In this document: positions 38,686 through 46,509 of the stretch, in pieces
How the letters are laid out: each line of letters begins with the position of its first letter
How positions within the stretch are numbered: position 1 is the first letter of the stretch
Assembly (NCBI RefSeq): GCF_003731765.1
Contig: NZ_MOAL01000004.1
Span: 2,232,001 to 2,296,000 of the forward strand
Direction of reading: 5' to 3'
From: Pseudomonas chlororaphis
GTDB taxonomy: Bacteria; Pseudomonadota; Gammaproteobacteria; Pseudomonadales; Pseudomonadaceae
Length of the DNA stretch: 64,000 nt
Made by a program: the position numbers and the translations under genes
Notes under the pieces: model-generated
The model's database searches: none
What the model was told of the DNA's origin: nothing
Seen by the model: the letters and a program-made list of their open reading frames with translations, nothing else

Positions 38686-39357
38686 CTACTTTTTTTCGCT
38701 TTGCAGAAACTTGATCAGCTCCGGCACCGTGCCTTCGATGTGCTCACGCACCACCGCCTCGGCCCGCTCGGCATGGCCGGCGCGGATCGCGTCGAGGATC
38801 ACCGCGTGCTCCTGGCGCGCGCTCATGGGCTTGTCGACGTGTTGCAGCCACAGGCGCATGGGCGCCTCGATCAGCGAGTACAGGGCCGAGATCTGCTTGA
38901 GCAACCGTGGCCGGCCGCTGAGGCTGCACAGGTATTCGTGGAACTTGCGGTGACGGCTGACCCACTCGGCGCTTTCGTCGCGGTAGTCATCCATTTCGTC
39001 GAGCAAGCGCTCCAGGGCCGCCAACTGGCGCTCGCCGATATGCGCCACCGCCACCCGCACCGCCAGCCCTTCCAGGGCGCTGCGCATCTCGAACACTTCG
39101 TGCAATTCGTCGATGTCCAAGCCACTGACAATCGCCCCGCGGTTGGGCCGCAGCGTCACTAGGCCCTGGGCATCAAGACGGCGAAAGGCTTCACGCACCG
39201 GCATCCGGCTCATGCCGATTTCCCCGGCAATATCTTCGGCAATCAGCCGATCGCCCTTGCAATAACGGCCGCAGCAAATGGCTTCCAACAGAAAGTTGTA
39301 AGCCTCCTCCTCGGCCGTCAGGGGCTGACGTTCAACATAAGCGGGAGCGAATTGCAT
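38686..39357 (-). CDS. GntR/FCD-family regulator of the importer operon
   Basis: A 223-residue regulator: a winged helix (LIAEDIAGEIGMSRMPVREAFRRLDAQGLV, two blocks) followed by an all-helical FCD ligand domain with the metal-site residues in HRKFHEYLCSLSGRP and the C-terminal QEHAVILDAIRAGHAERAEAVVREH. The ATG at 39357 has an AAGGTG site at proper distance; a longer frame to 39387 runs into the operator. It heads the operon in the same direction as the ABC genes and probably controls itself and them through the repeat at 39368-39405. Confidence 0.8.
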   Translation of the reverse strand: MQFAPAYVERQPLTAEEEAYNFLLEAICCGRYCKGDRLIAEDIAGEIGMSRMPVREAFRRLDAQGLVTLRPNRGAIVSGLDIDELHEVFEMRSALEGLAVRVAVAHIGERQLAALERLLDEMDDYRDESAEWVSRHRKFHEYLCSLSGRPRLLKQISALYSLIEAPMRLWLQHVDKPMSARQEHAVILDAIRAGHAERAEAVVREHIEGTVPELIKFLQSEKK

Positions 39358-39367
39358 GGGCAGCACC

Positions 39368-39405
39368 TTTTGAATTTTTGTATCCAATTATCCATAAATT
39401 CAAAA
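39368..39405. promoter_or_regulatory. Inverted repeat upstream of the GntR gene
   Basis: TTTTGAATTT (39368-39377) and AAATTCAAAA (39396-39405) are exact inverted 10-mers. The 18 nt between contain two GGATA-type direct repeats on the minus strand. Probable autoregulatory operator and promoter. The rest of the 417-nt gap to the amidase gene shows only REP and terminator sequences. Confidence 0.5.
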
Positions 39406-39683
39406 ATGCAGAAGCCGTGCCAGGTTTGCGCACTCACACTCAAGTGATTGATTCAGAACGAACAACCACTCAAACCCAGGCGAGGTCGCCTGAAAGCAGG
39501 TGCGCGAAGGCTGGGGGGGACTGCTACCAAATGGCTCAGTGGAAGGCCCATAACGGTGCAGCATGGGGGTTGGGTAACAGTGAGTGATCACAGGGACTCG
39601 CCGTAAGGCCGACACCCTGGGCAGCGATTACCGCAGCAATGGATAGGGACACCCGCCCTTATTGTCAGCGCAGGTGCCAGGGT

Positions 39684-39724
39684 GATCGCTGGCAAGCCAG
39701 CGCCTACAGAAGCCAGCGCCTATG
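39684..39724. repeat. REP-type palindrome pair
   Basis: ATCGCTGGCAAGCCAGCG followed by CCTACA and a second GAAGCCAGCGCCTATGG half. It resembles the short extragenic REP sequences of Pseudomonas and the array at 60614-60730. Confidence 0.6.
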
Positions 39725-39741
39725 GGGGGCAACGGGGTGAT

Positions 39742-39764
39742 AGGCGCCGCAGTCGGCGGCGCCT
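39742..39764 (-). terminator. Terminator-like hairpin after the amidase gene
   Basis: AGGCGCCGC (39742-39750) pairs with GCGGCGCCT (39756-39764) around five bases, 11 nt past the amidase stop on the minus strand. No strong T-tract follows. Confidence 0.5.
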
Positions 39765-39774
39765 GGGTGGGGAG

Positions 39775-41235
39775 CTAGAGGTGGGAAGGTAGACAAGCAT
39801 TCACCGGGGGCAGCCGGTGGCGCCAGGGCCGGGCTTGCTCCAGTTGCGCGGCCAGGGCCAGCAACGTGTGCTCCTCACCAAACCGCCCGGCAAAGTGCGC
39901 GCCCATGGGCAAGCCGTTATCGCTCCAATACAGAGGCACAGACATCGCCGGTTGGCCGCTGGCGTTGAACAAGGCGGTAAAGGGCGAGTAGCTGTGAAAG
40001 CACTCAATCAGTTGCTCAAGGCTCAGGCTGTCGTCTTGCAGGTCCAGTTCGCCGATGGCCACCGGCTCGCGGGCCAGGGTGGGGCTCAGGATCAGGTCGT
40101 AATCCTGCATAAACACCGCCAGTTGACGACCCAGGGCATGGATCCACTCCACCGCCGCCGCGTACTGCGCGCCACTGACCTGGCCCTTGTCGCGCAGGAT
40201 GATACGGGTACGGGCTTCCAGCTCCTCGGGCTGCACCGCAACACCGCGCATCTGCCCCAGCAAGTCCAGGTAGTTGCGTGTACTGGCGCCGATGATGGTG
40301 AACACCTGGTCGAGAAACGCCGGCAAGTGCACCGGCAACTGCGCCGGCTCGACCCGGTGCCCCAGGCTTTCGCACAGCCGGGCGGCATCGCGCACCGACT
40401 CCAGGGCTTGCCCGGAGGTGGGCCAAGGGCCCAGTTGCTCCACCAGGGCGATGCGCAGGGGTTTGGGCGGGCGTTGCACAGCGCTGCTGTAAGACGTGGC
40501 CGCCAGCGGCGCGGCATACGGCGCGCCGAGGTCGATGCCGGCGGTGGCGTCGAGCAAGGCGGCGCTGTCACGCACCGACAAGGTGATGGCGTGAGGCGTG
40601 CCCATGCCGGCCCAGCCCTCGCCCACCATCGGCCCGGACGGCAACAGGCCACGGCTGGGCTTGAGACCGAACACTCCGCAGCAGGACGCCGGCACTCGCA
40701 ACGAGCCGCCGCCGTCATTGCCGTGGGCAAAGGGCGTCACTCGCGCCGCCACCAGGGATGCCGCGCCACCGCTGGAACCGCCGGCGCTGTGCGCGGTGTT
40801 CCAAGGGTTACGGGTGGCGCCGAAACGTCGCGACTCGGTGGAGTACGAGGTGCCGAACTCCGGCGACGTGCTGGTGCCGAGAATCAGGCAGCCGGCGCGG
40901 CGCAGGCGGCTCACCACTTCGCATTCAAAATCCGCGCGGAACGGTCCCAGGGCCAACGAACCATTGGTCATGGCCGCGCCCTGGACCGGGGAAAACAGAT
41001 CCTTGATCAGGGTCGGCACCCCGGCAAACACGCCGCTGCGCGCCTGCGGATCGAGGGCGGCTGCGCGGGCCGGTGCATACAGGCGCTCGGCCAGCGCATT
41101 GAGTTGCGGTTCGACCTGTTCCAGGCGAGCGATGACCCCGTCCAGCAGTTCCACCGGCTGCACCTCGCCCCGGCGGACAAACCCGGCCAGGCCGGTGGCG
41201 TCTTGTTGATCCAACAGGTGCTGGATGTCTTGCAT
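39775..41235 (-). CDS. Amidase-signature hydrolase
   Basis: A 486-residue enzyme with the Ser-cisSer-Lys triad in place: Lys78 in PTLIKDLF, Ser154 in AGGSSGG, Ser178 in GNDGGGSLRVPAS. It hydrolyses an amide in the cytoplasm; the substrate cannot be read from the sequence. It is the last gene of the minus-strand group 39775-43451 and lies 16 nt after the MFS gene, so it may act on an aromatic amide imported by it. Confidence 0.85.
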   Translation of the reverse strand: MQDIQHLLDQQDATGLAGFVRRGEVQPVELLDGVIARLEQVEPQLNALAERLYAPARAAALDPQARSGVFAGVPTLIKDLFSPVQGAAMTNGSLALGPFRADFECEVVSRLRRAGCLILGTSTSPEFGTSYSTESRRFGATRNPWNTAHSAGGSSGGAASLVAARVTPFAHGNDGGGSLRVPASCCGVFGLKPSRGLLPSGPMVGEGWAGMGTPHAITLSVRDSAALLDATAGIDLGAPYAAPLAATSYSSAVQRPPKPLRIALVEQLGPWPTSGQALESVRDAARLCESLGHRVEPAQLPVHLPAFLDQVFTIIGASTRNYLDLLGQMRGVAVQPEELEARTRIILRDKGQVSGAQYAAAVEWIHALGRQLAVFMQDYDLILSPTLAREPVAIGELDLQDDSLSLEQLIECFHSYSPFTALFNASGQPAMSVPLYWSDNGLPMGAHFAGRFGEEHTLLALAAQLEQARPWRHRLPPVNACLPSHL

Positions 41236-41251
41236 GGCGATTACTCCAACG

Positions 41252-42508
41252 CTACTTCAACGACGAATAAGGGGATGGCGCAACGGGTTTGAACCGACGC
41301 TGCACCGCGGCCAGGACCCACAGCAGCCCGGCACCGACACTGGCCAGGGCCAGCCAGGCAATGGCGTGGCGCAAGTCACCGGCCAGCGCGGTGGCGGCGG
41401 CCACCACCAAGGGGCTGACGAACTGGCCGAAATACAGGCAGGCGGTAAACCCACCCAGGCCGCGACCCCGGGTGCGGGCGGTCAAGGCCTCCATCACCGG
41501 GGCCATGACGTTGGGCACCAGCAGCCCGGCGCCCAGGCCGTGGATCAGCACCGCGGGCAATACCTCGGAGTAGCTCTGCCCGCGCATCAGCAACCACAGG
41601 CCCAGGCCCAGCAGGAACAACAGCAGCGCGTTGGTGCCGGCACCGCCCAGGCGTCGGCGCAACAAGGGCCAGGCCAGGGAGCCGCCCAGTGTCGCCAGCA
41701 GGCTGAGGCCGGCGGACAAGCCGATCAGGGTACTGGAGGTGACGCCCAGGCTGACCAGCAGGATCGGCGTCTGCACCGGCACCACAAAGCTCAAAACCAT
41801 GCCGCCGAGGATCAAGCCATAGCCCAGCAGCAAGGGCAGCAGCGCCACCCGCTCCGGGCGCTGTTCAGACACCTGTTCCGCGACCTGGAGTGGGTCGCGC
41901 TGGGGCTCCCACAGCACCTTGACCATCGCCGGCACCAACAGCAGCGGCAGCAGGTAGAGGAAGAATGGCAAGCGCCAGGAGTGCTCGCCCAGGGCCCCGC
42001 CAATGATGAAAAACAACGCGCCCACCAGGCCGATGGTCACCACCTGCCGGTTGATGTAGCGCAAGCGTTCCTCGCCCTGCCAGTAGTCGGCGATCAAGGT
42101 GGCGCAGCAGGTCATCACCGCCGCCTCCGCCACCCCGAACAGCAAACGCACCAAGACGATCGACGACAAATCACCCAGCAGCGCCGGCACCGCGCCGAGC
42201 AAGGCATACAGCACCGTGGCGATCACCAGCAGCGCCTTACGCCCGACCCGGTCGGCCAGCCAGCCGGCCAACGGTGCGCACAGGGCAATGGCCAGGGCCG
42301 GGCCGGTGACCGCCAGGGGCACCAGCAGGTCGGCCTGGGGCGTGATCGGGCCGAACTCGGCGCCGAGCTTGGGCAGGATCGGCGCGATCATCACCGAGCC
42401 CATGATGGTCAGGCTGCTGCCCAGCATCAGCACCAGCCCCTCTCGACGCCCGGTCGCCTGGCGCGCAGCCGCCGGCGCCACATGGGCAGTGGAATGCACA
42501 GAAGTCAT
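41252..42508 (-). CDS. MFS transporter of the aromatic alcohol cluster
   Basis: A 418-residue, 12-segment major facilitator. Segment 2-3 loop is GWLADRVGRKALLVI; the start at 42508 has a GAGGAA site. The type resembles multidrug or aromatic compound carriers; the direction of transport is not evident. It sits between the amidase and a Phenol_MetA-type outer-membrane protein in a tight operon (10-16 nt gaps), which suggests uptake of the cluster's substrate. Confidence 0.75.
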   Translation of the reverse strand: MTSVHSTAHVAPAAARQATGRREGLVLMLGSSLTIMGSVMIAPILPKLGAEFGPITPQADLLVPLAVTGPALAIALCAPLAGWLADRVGRKALLVIATVLYALLGAVPALLGDLSSIVLVRLLFGVAEAAVMTCCATLIADYWQGEERLRYINRQVVTIGLVGALFFIIGGALGEHSWRLPFFLYLLPLLLVPAMVKVLWEPQRDPLQVAEQVSEQRPERVALLPLLLGYGLILGGMVLSFVVPVQTPILLVSLGVTSSTLIGLSAGLSLLATLGGSLAWPLLRRRLGGAGTNALLLFLLGLGLWLLMRGQSYSEVLPAVLIHGLGAGLLVPNVMAPVMEALTARTRGRGLGGFTACLYFGQFVSPLVVAAATALAGDLRHAIAWLALASVGAGLLWVLAAVQRRFKPVAPSPYSSLK

Positions 42509-42518
42509 GGTGAGTTCC

Positions 42519-43451
42519 TCAGAAACTTTGCGAGACGCGCAAGGCCACGGTGTAGCCCTCGGCCCGGTTACTGGCGTCGGTCTCTTTGTAGGCATGCAGC
42601 CAGATCGGTGGCAGCCCCGGCTTGAAGTAGCTCAGGGCCGGGCCCACCGCCAACACCCGGGCGCGGTTGCCGCTGGTCAGCCCCGGCGCGTCATCGTCAC
42701 TGAACTGGCGGTAGTAGTAGCCACCGATGCCCGCCGTCCAGGGGCCGAAGTGCTGGCCCACGGCGAACTCGTGGCGATACTCCACGCCATTCTTGTAGTC
42801 GGTGTCCGGGTTGCGGGTGTTGATGTCCACTTCAAAGCTCGACGACACCTCGAAACCGCTGTCGCTGATCCAGGTGGCGTTGAAGATGGGCGAGAAGGTC
42901 CAGTGGTTGAGCCCCGGGGAAATCAACCGGTTCTTGTCGTAGTCGCCGGTTGGCGCCTGGATCTGCAACTGGGTGTTGACGAACAAGTTGGGCGACAGCG
43001 TCCATTGCAGGATCACCGGCAACAACTGCACGTCGGCCAGGCGGAACGGGTCGGCCTCCAGCTTGAGCGGCCCACCCGGGGTCGGCACCTCCACCGAGGC
43101 GTCCATCTTGAAGAACGGCACCACGGTGCCGAAGCCGTACTTGGCGCCGAAGATTTCGTGATCGGTCATGCGCATGTAGGCCAGGCCGATGGACAGCACG
43201 TCCAGGGAGAAATGGTTGTCCAGGGACCGCCCGTGGCGGTCCTTCTGCACGTTGGCCGAGTAGAACGCCGTGCGCAGGCCCAGGGTGCCGAATGGCGTGG
43301 CCGGCGGCATCATCCCGGCGCCGAAGTCGTAGACCCCGACGGCGGTGGTCGGCGCGCCATTTTCAGTGGCCTGCGCCGTGGCGCACAGGCCCAGGCATAG
43401 CAGGCTGAAACAGCCGATGCGGCTCAGGTTGGAATTATTCTTGTCGTTCAT
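42519..43451 (-). CDS. Phenol_MetA-type outer-membrane protein (SphA-like)
   Basis: A 310-residue protein with a signal peptide ending AQATE. The rest is rich in aromatic-bordered beta strands (SLGLAYMRM-like, NHWTFSPIFNATWI, YYYRQFSDDD) and ends in the strand TVALRVSQSF, with a terminal Phe. This pattern is that of the 'MetA-pathway of phenol degradation' family of presumed channels for hydrophobic aromatics. A second member is encoded at 44650-45597. Confidence 0.75.
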   Translation of the reverse strand: MNDKNNSNLSRIGCFSLLCLGLCATAQATENGAPTTAVGVYDFGAGMMPPATPFGTLGLRTAFYSANVQKDRHGRSLDNHFSLDVLSIGLAYMRMTDHEIFGAKYGFGTVVPFFKMDASVEVPTPGGPLKLEADPFRLADVQLLPVILQWTLSPNLFVNTQLQIQAPTGDYDKNRLISPGLNHWTFSPIFNATWISDSGFEVSSSFEVDINTRNPDTDYKNGVEYRHEFAVGQHFGPWTAGIGGYYYRQFSDDDAPGLTSGNRARVLAVGPALSYFKPGLPPIWLHAYKETDASNRAEGYTVALRVSQSF

Positions 43452-43529
43452 CGAAGGCCCCTCCCAATCAAATGGTGTGGGCCATCCTAGTAACGCCCCC
43501 GGTCGGCGGGTTATCCGTTTTCAGCACAG

Positions 43530-44513
43530 TTAGCGACGGTGCAGGGTCTGCGACGGGGTCTCGCCAAACAGGGTGCGGTAATCGCTGGCAAAACGGCTCA
43601 AATGCCAGAACCCCCAGCGTGCCGCCACCTCTTGCACCCCGTGTTCGCGGGTACTGTCGCGCAGTTCGCGACGCACTGCATTGAGGCGCAGCGCCCGCAA
43701 ATACGCCACCGGGTTGATGCCCAGGGTTTCCTGGAAGCAGTACTGGAGTTTGCGTCGGCTGGCGCCGATGTGGTTGCACAGGTCAAGGATCGACAGCGGC
43801 TGGTCCAGGTGCCCCAAGGCGTATTCCCGGGCACGGTCGACCATGCGTTTGCGCGCCGTAGGGTTCAGCGGCGGCGCCTGGTCCGGCGCCACCAGTTCCA
43901 GCAACTGCACCATCACCGCATCACGAATGCCGTGGCGGATCGCCTCGTAACCCAGGAGGTTGGTCCGGTCCTGGTCGGCGCCGGCCAGTTCATCGAACAG
44001 CGCGCTCAGCTCGGCTTGCACCGAAGAACCCGCGAGGCGGTAACACTTGGGAAGATCGGTAATTCGAAACGCCGCGCCCTGGCGCTCCAACAAATGGACC
44101 AGGGCCTGTTCCTCCACTGCCACACCCAGCAAGTCCAGGTGCTCGGGCGTGCGCAGGTCCGGCAGGTTATTGCCATGAGCTACGAGCAGGCTGGGCTCAT
44201 GAATCGGGTGCCCGGAACAGAACACCGGGCCCTGGGCGCTAAAGGGCACGCTGAAGGTAATGGCGCCCTCCCAGGCGGCGCCACTCTTGAGCATGGCCTG
44301 ATTAGAGCGGTCGCGGACCAATTGCATCCAGTCGGCCCGCAGTTCGATCAGCTCACCGTCGAAACGCCCGGGGCTGAGTTGGTCATAACGCACCTGCCAG
44401 CCACCCATGTTCTGCGCGTGCTGGTCGATGTCGCTGGTGTGGAAACGCTGCAACGGCGCGGTCATCAACGCCGCGCCGACGGGCGCCGCAACGGCGCAAA
44501 AAGAACGGTTCAT
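43530..44513 (-). CDS. AraC-family regulator
   Basis: A 327-residue protein with a C-terminal AraC DNA-binding domain: PLSILDLCNHIGASRRKLQYCFQETLGINPVAYLRALRLNAVRRELRD (in blocks) and WGFWHLSRFASDYRTLFGETPSQ. The N-terminal 200 residues resemble the EutR-like cupin-type sensor. Start at 44513, after an AGGA site. It lies among the aromatic genes in the same direction; the palindrome at 44587-44602 upstream may be its target. Confidence 0.8.
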   Translation of the reverse strand: MNRSFCAVAAPVGAALMTAPLQRFHTSDIDQHAQNMGGWQVRYDQLSPGRFDGELIELRADWMQLVRDRSNQAMLKSGAAWEGAITFSVPFSAQGPVFCSGHPIHEPSLLVAHGNNLPDLRTPEHLDLLGVAVEEQALVHLLERQGAAFRITDLPKCYRLAGSSVQAELSALFDELAGADQDRTNLLGYEAIRHGIRDAVMVQLLELVAPDQAPPLNPTARKRMVDRAREYALGHLDQPLSILDLCNHIGASRRKLQYCFQETLGINPVAYLRALRLNAVRRELRDSTREHGVQEVAARWGFWHLSRFASDYRTLFGETPSQTLHRR

Positions 44514-44586
44514 CAAGCTGTCCTGTAAGGCCCGCAAGGCTGACTGGGGCTGCAAGACGCAAATTCCATTCCGCCGCACCCGCTGT

Positions 44587-44602
44587 CGGCACAATTGTGC
44601 CG
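44587..44602. promoter_or_regulatory. 16-bp perfect palindrome upstream of the AraC gene
   Basis: CGGCACAATTGTGCCG lies 74 nt before the AraC start, in the gap to the outer-membrane protein gene. The symmetry suggests a dimeric regulator's operator. Confidence 0.4.
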
Positions 44603-44649
44603 AAAACGGCTAGCCGGGCAGCCATGCCGCGCCGCCCGACCGTTGCGCC

Positions 44650-45597
44650 CTAGAACTTGTGTAACAGGTTAAACACCAGCTTGTTGCCCTCGGTGCGGTT
44701 CTCGGCCTGCTGTTCAAAGTAGGCGTTGACCGACAGTACGTTTTCCTTGCTGAAGGCGTAGAGCACGCCCGGGCCGATGGCCCAGACTTTTTCCCGGCGG
44801 CCGCTGACGGTGTGGCCGTCGACTTCGGTGTCGGTGATCTGCTTGAGCCAGTAGCCGTTGAGCCCGGCGCTGAATTGCTCGCTGAAGGCGTATTGCAGCG
44901 TCAGGTTGGCGTGCAGGGCCTGGCCGGCCTGGGTGTCGCTGACGTCGCCAAAACCGGCTGCCGGGTCGTCGTTCTTGCCATTCCACAGGTACATGAAGCG
45001 GCCGCTGGCCGACCACTTCGGGCTGAACCAATAGGTGGCGGCGTAATAAGGGTTGAACGACCAGAAGTTGCTGCCGGGGTTGATCGAACGGTTGCGGTCG
45101 TAGGCGCCGACCGGCACCGAGACATCGGCCTCGACGCGCTGGGTCAGCAGCGGGCTGCCATCGGCGCGGATCAGGGTTGGCAGTTGCAGAAAGGCGCCAA
45201 GGATCACGTCGCCAAACCCGGCGCGTGAACTCAAGGCGGCGTTGTTCAGGCCATCGTCGACATCGACATGGGCCAGGGAGGTGTTGATCAGGGTGAAGCC
45301 GGGCATGGCGCCATTGGCCAGGGGCTGGCCGACGTAAATGATCTGGGTGGTGGGCGCCACCACTTCCAGTTGCTGCTTGGGCAACGCCAGCTTGTTGCCG
45401 TTGGCGTCGTTGAAGCGGTTGGCCCGGGAATAGGTCAGGTATTCCTCCAGGTACCAGCCCGGCCCGGCCGGTGCCGGTGAGCCGTCGTAGAAACTGGTAC
45501 TGCCCAGGTTCAGGCCCGGCAGGTCATAGGCCTGGGCGTTGGCGCACAGGGCAACGGAAATCGCGGCCGCAGCGGTCCGCAAGCATGGCTTGAGCAT
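44650..45597 (-). CDS. Second Phenol_MetA-type outer-membrane protein
   Basis: A 315-residue beta-barrel-type protein with a signal ending NAQAY and the family motifs INPGSNFWSFNPYYAATYWFSPKWSASGR (in blocks) and a last strand KLVFNLLHKF ending in Phe. It is related to the protein at 42519-43451 but clearly diverged, so it is not a recent duplicate. AACAACAACAAAAA lies just before its ribosome-binding site, a likely Hfq/Crc target. It follows the dehydrogenase gene by 82 nt, a gap that includes a GC-rich hairpin. Confidence 0.75.
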   Translation of the reverse strand: MLKPCLRTAAAAISVALCANAQAYDLPGLNLGSTSFYDGSPAPAGPGWYLEEYLTYSRANRFNDANGNKLALPKQQLEVVAPTTQIIYVGQPLANGAMPGFTLINTSLAHVDVDDGLNNAALSSRAGFGDVILGAFLQLPTLIRADGSPLLTQRVEADVSVPVGAYDRNRSINPGSNFWSFNPYYAATYWFSPKWSASGRFMYLWNGKNDDPAAGFGDVSDTQAGQALHANLTLQYAFSEQFSAGLNGYWLKQITDTEVDGHTVSGRREKVWAIGPGVLYAFSKENVLSVNAYFEQQAENRTEGNKLVFNLLHKF

Positions 45598-45679
45598 CGT
45601 GAAAGTCCTGTATTTTTGTTGTTGTTCAAGACCCCCGGCGCGGTGAGCCCGCGACCGGGGTTTAACGCCAGTGCGACCT

Positions 45680-46453
45680 TTACACGTAGGTCGCGGCCAG
45701 GCCGCCGTCCACCGGCAGGTTGACGCCGTTGACCCAGCGCGCTGCATCCGAGCAGAGGAAGGCAATCACCGCCGCCACCTCGTCGGCCAGGGCCGGACGC
45801 TTCATGCGCACGCTGTCGCGGGCCACCCGCTCCTCCCCCAGCATGCTCACGAAATCCCCGAGGATCGGCGTCAGCACCGGCCCCGGTGCCACGCAGTTGA
45901 CCCGCACCGAATGGTCACGGAACCAACAGTGGGATTGCTGATAACTCCAGACGATCAGCGCTTCCTTGAAGTACTGGTAGCAACTGCCCTGGGGCACCGG
46001 GTTGGCCGCCAGCCACTGTTGCCCCGCCGCATAGGATTCAGTGGCCGCCAGGGCCTTGTGCAGCGCCAGGCGTTCCGGCCACTGGGCGCCCAGGATCGAG
46101 GCGACGTTGACGATGCTGCCCCCCGGGGTCATGCGCGGCAGCAATCCCTCGCTGAGGTGGCGCAGGCCCAGGTAATTGACTTGGGCCACCGCCTGCACCG
46201 GCGCGGTGCCGGGTACGCCGGCGACGTTGCACAGGGCGTCGATACGTTCCGGCAGGCGTGCCACCAAATCATCGATGCTGGCCGGATCGCCCAGGTCAGC
46301 CTGGAAGAAGCCATCCAGGGTCAGTTGCGGTTCGTGGCGATCGATGCCGATCACCCTCGCCCCCTGGAACTGCGCCAGGCGCGCCAGTTCAGCGCCGATA
46401 CCGGAAGCGGCACCGGTGACCACCAGGGTTTTGTTATGCAGGTTCATGTTCAA
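45680..46453 (-). CDS. calA: Coniferyl-alcohol dehydrogenase (SDR family)
   Basis: A 257-residue short-chain dehydrogenase: cofactor motif TGAASGIG (13-20), an Asp at 38 favouring NAD, and the catalytic Tyr159/Lys163 in CYQYFKEALIVWS. The stretches DALCNVAGVPGTA, CYQYFKEALIVW, RVNCVAPGPVLTPIL and NLPVDGGLAATYV match, from memory, the CalA coniferyl-alcohol dehydrogenase of Pseudomonas sp. HR199. It would oxidise coniferyl alcohol to coniferaldehyde, the substrate of the aldehyde dehydrogenase encoded upstream. AAGAATAA near the ribosome-binding site fits Hfq/Crc control. Confidence 0.8.
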   Translation of the reverse strand: MNMNLHNKTLVVTGAASGIGAELARLAQFQGARVIGIDRHEPQLTLDGFFQADLGDPASIDDLVARLPERIDALCNVAGVPGTAPVQAVAQVNYLGLRHLSEGLLPRMTPGGSIVNVASILGAQWPERLALHKALAATESYAAGQQWLAANPVPQGSCYQYFKEALIVWSYQQSHCWFRDHSVRVNCVAPGPVLTPILGDFVSMLGEERVARDSVRMKRPALADEVAAVIAFLCSDAARWVNGVNLPVDGGLAATYV

Positions 46454-46509
46454 GCCCTCTTATTCTTGTCTAGGCAGGGTTGTGGTGCAGGCATGCGCGA
46501 TGGTGAACG

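Noticed and set aside
39684-39764. Integron-type or IS-related recombination site
   Set aside because: The palindromes match REP style and a simple hairpin after the amidase gene. No integrase or transposase is nearby.
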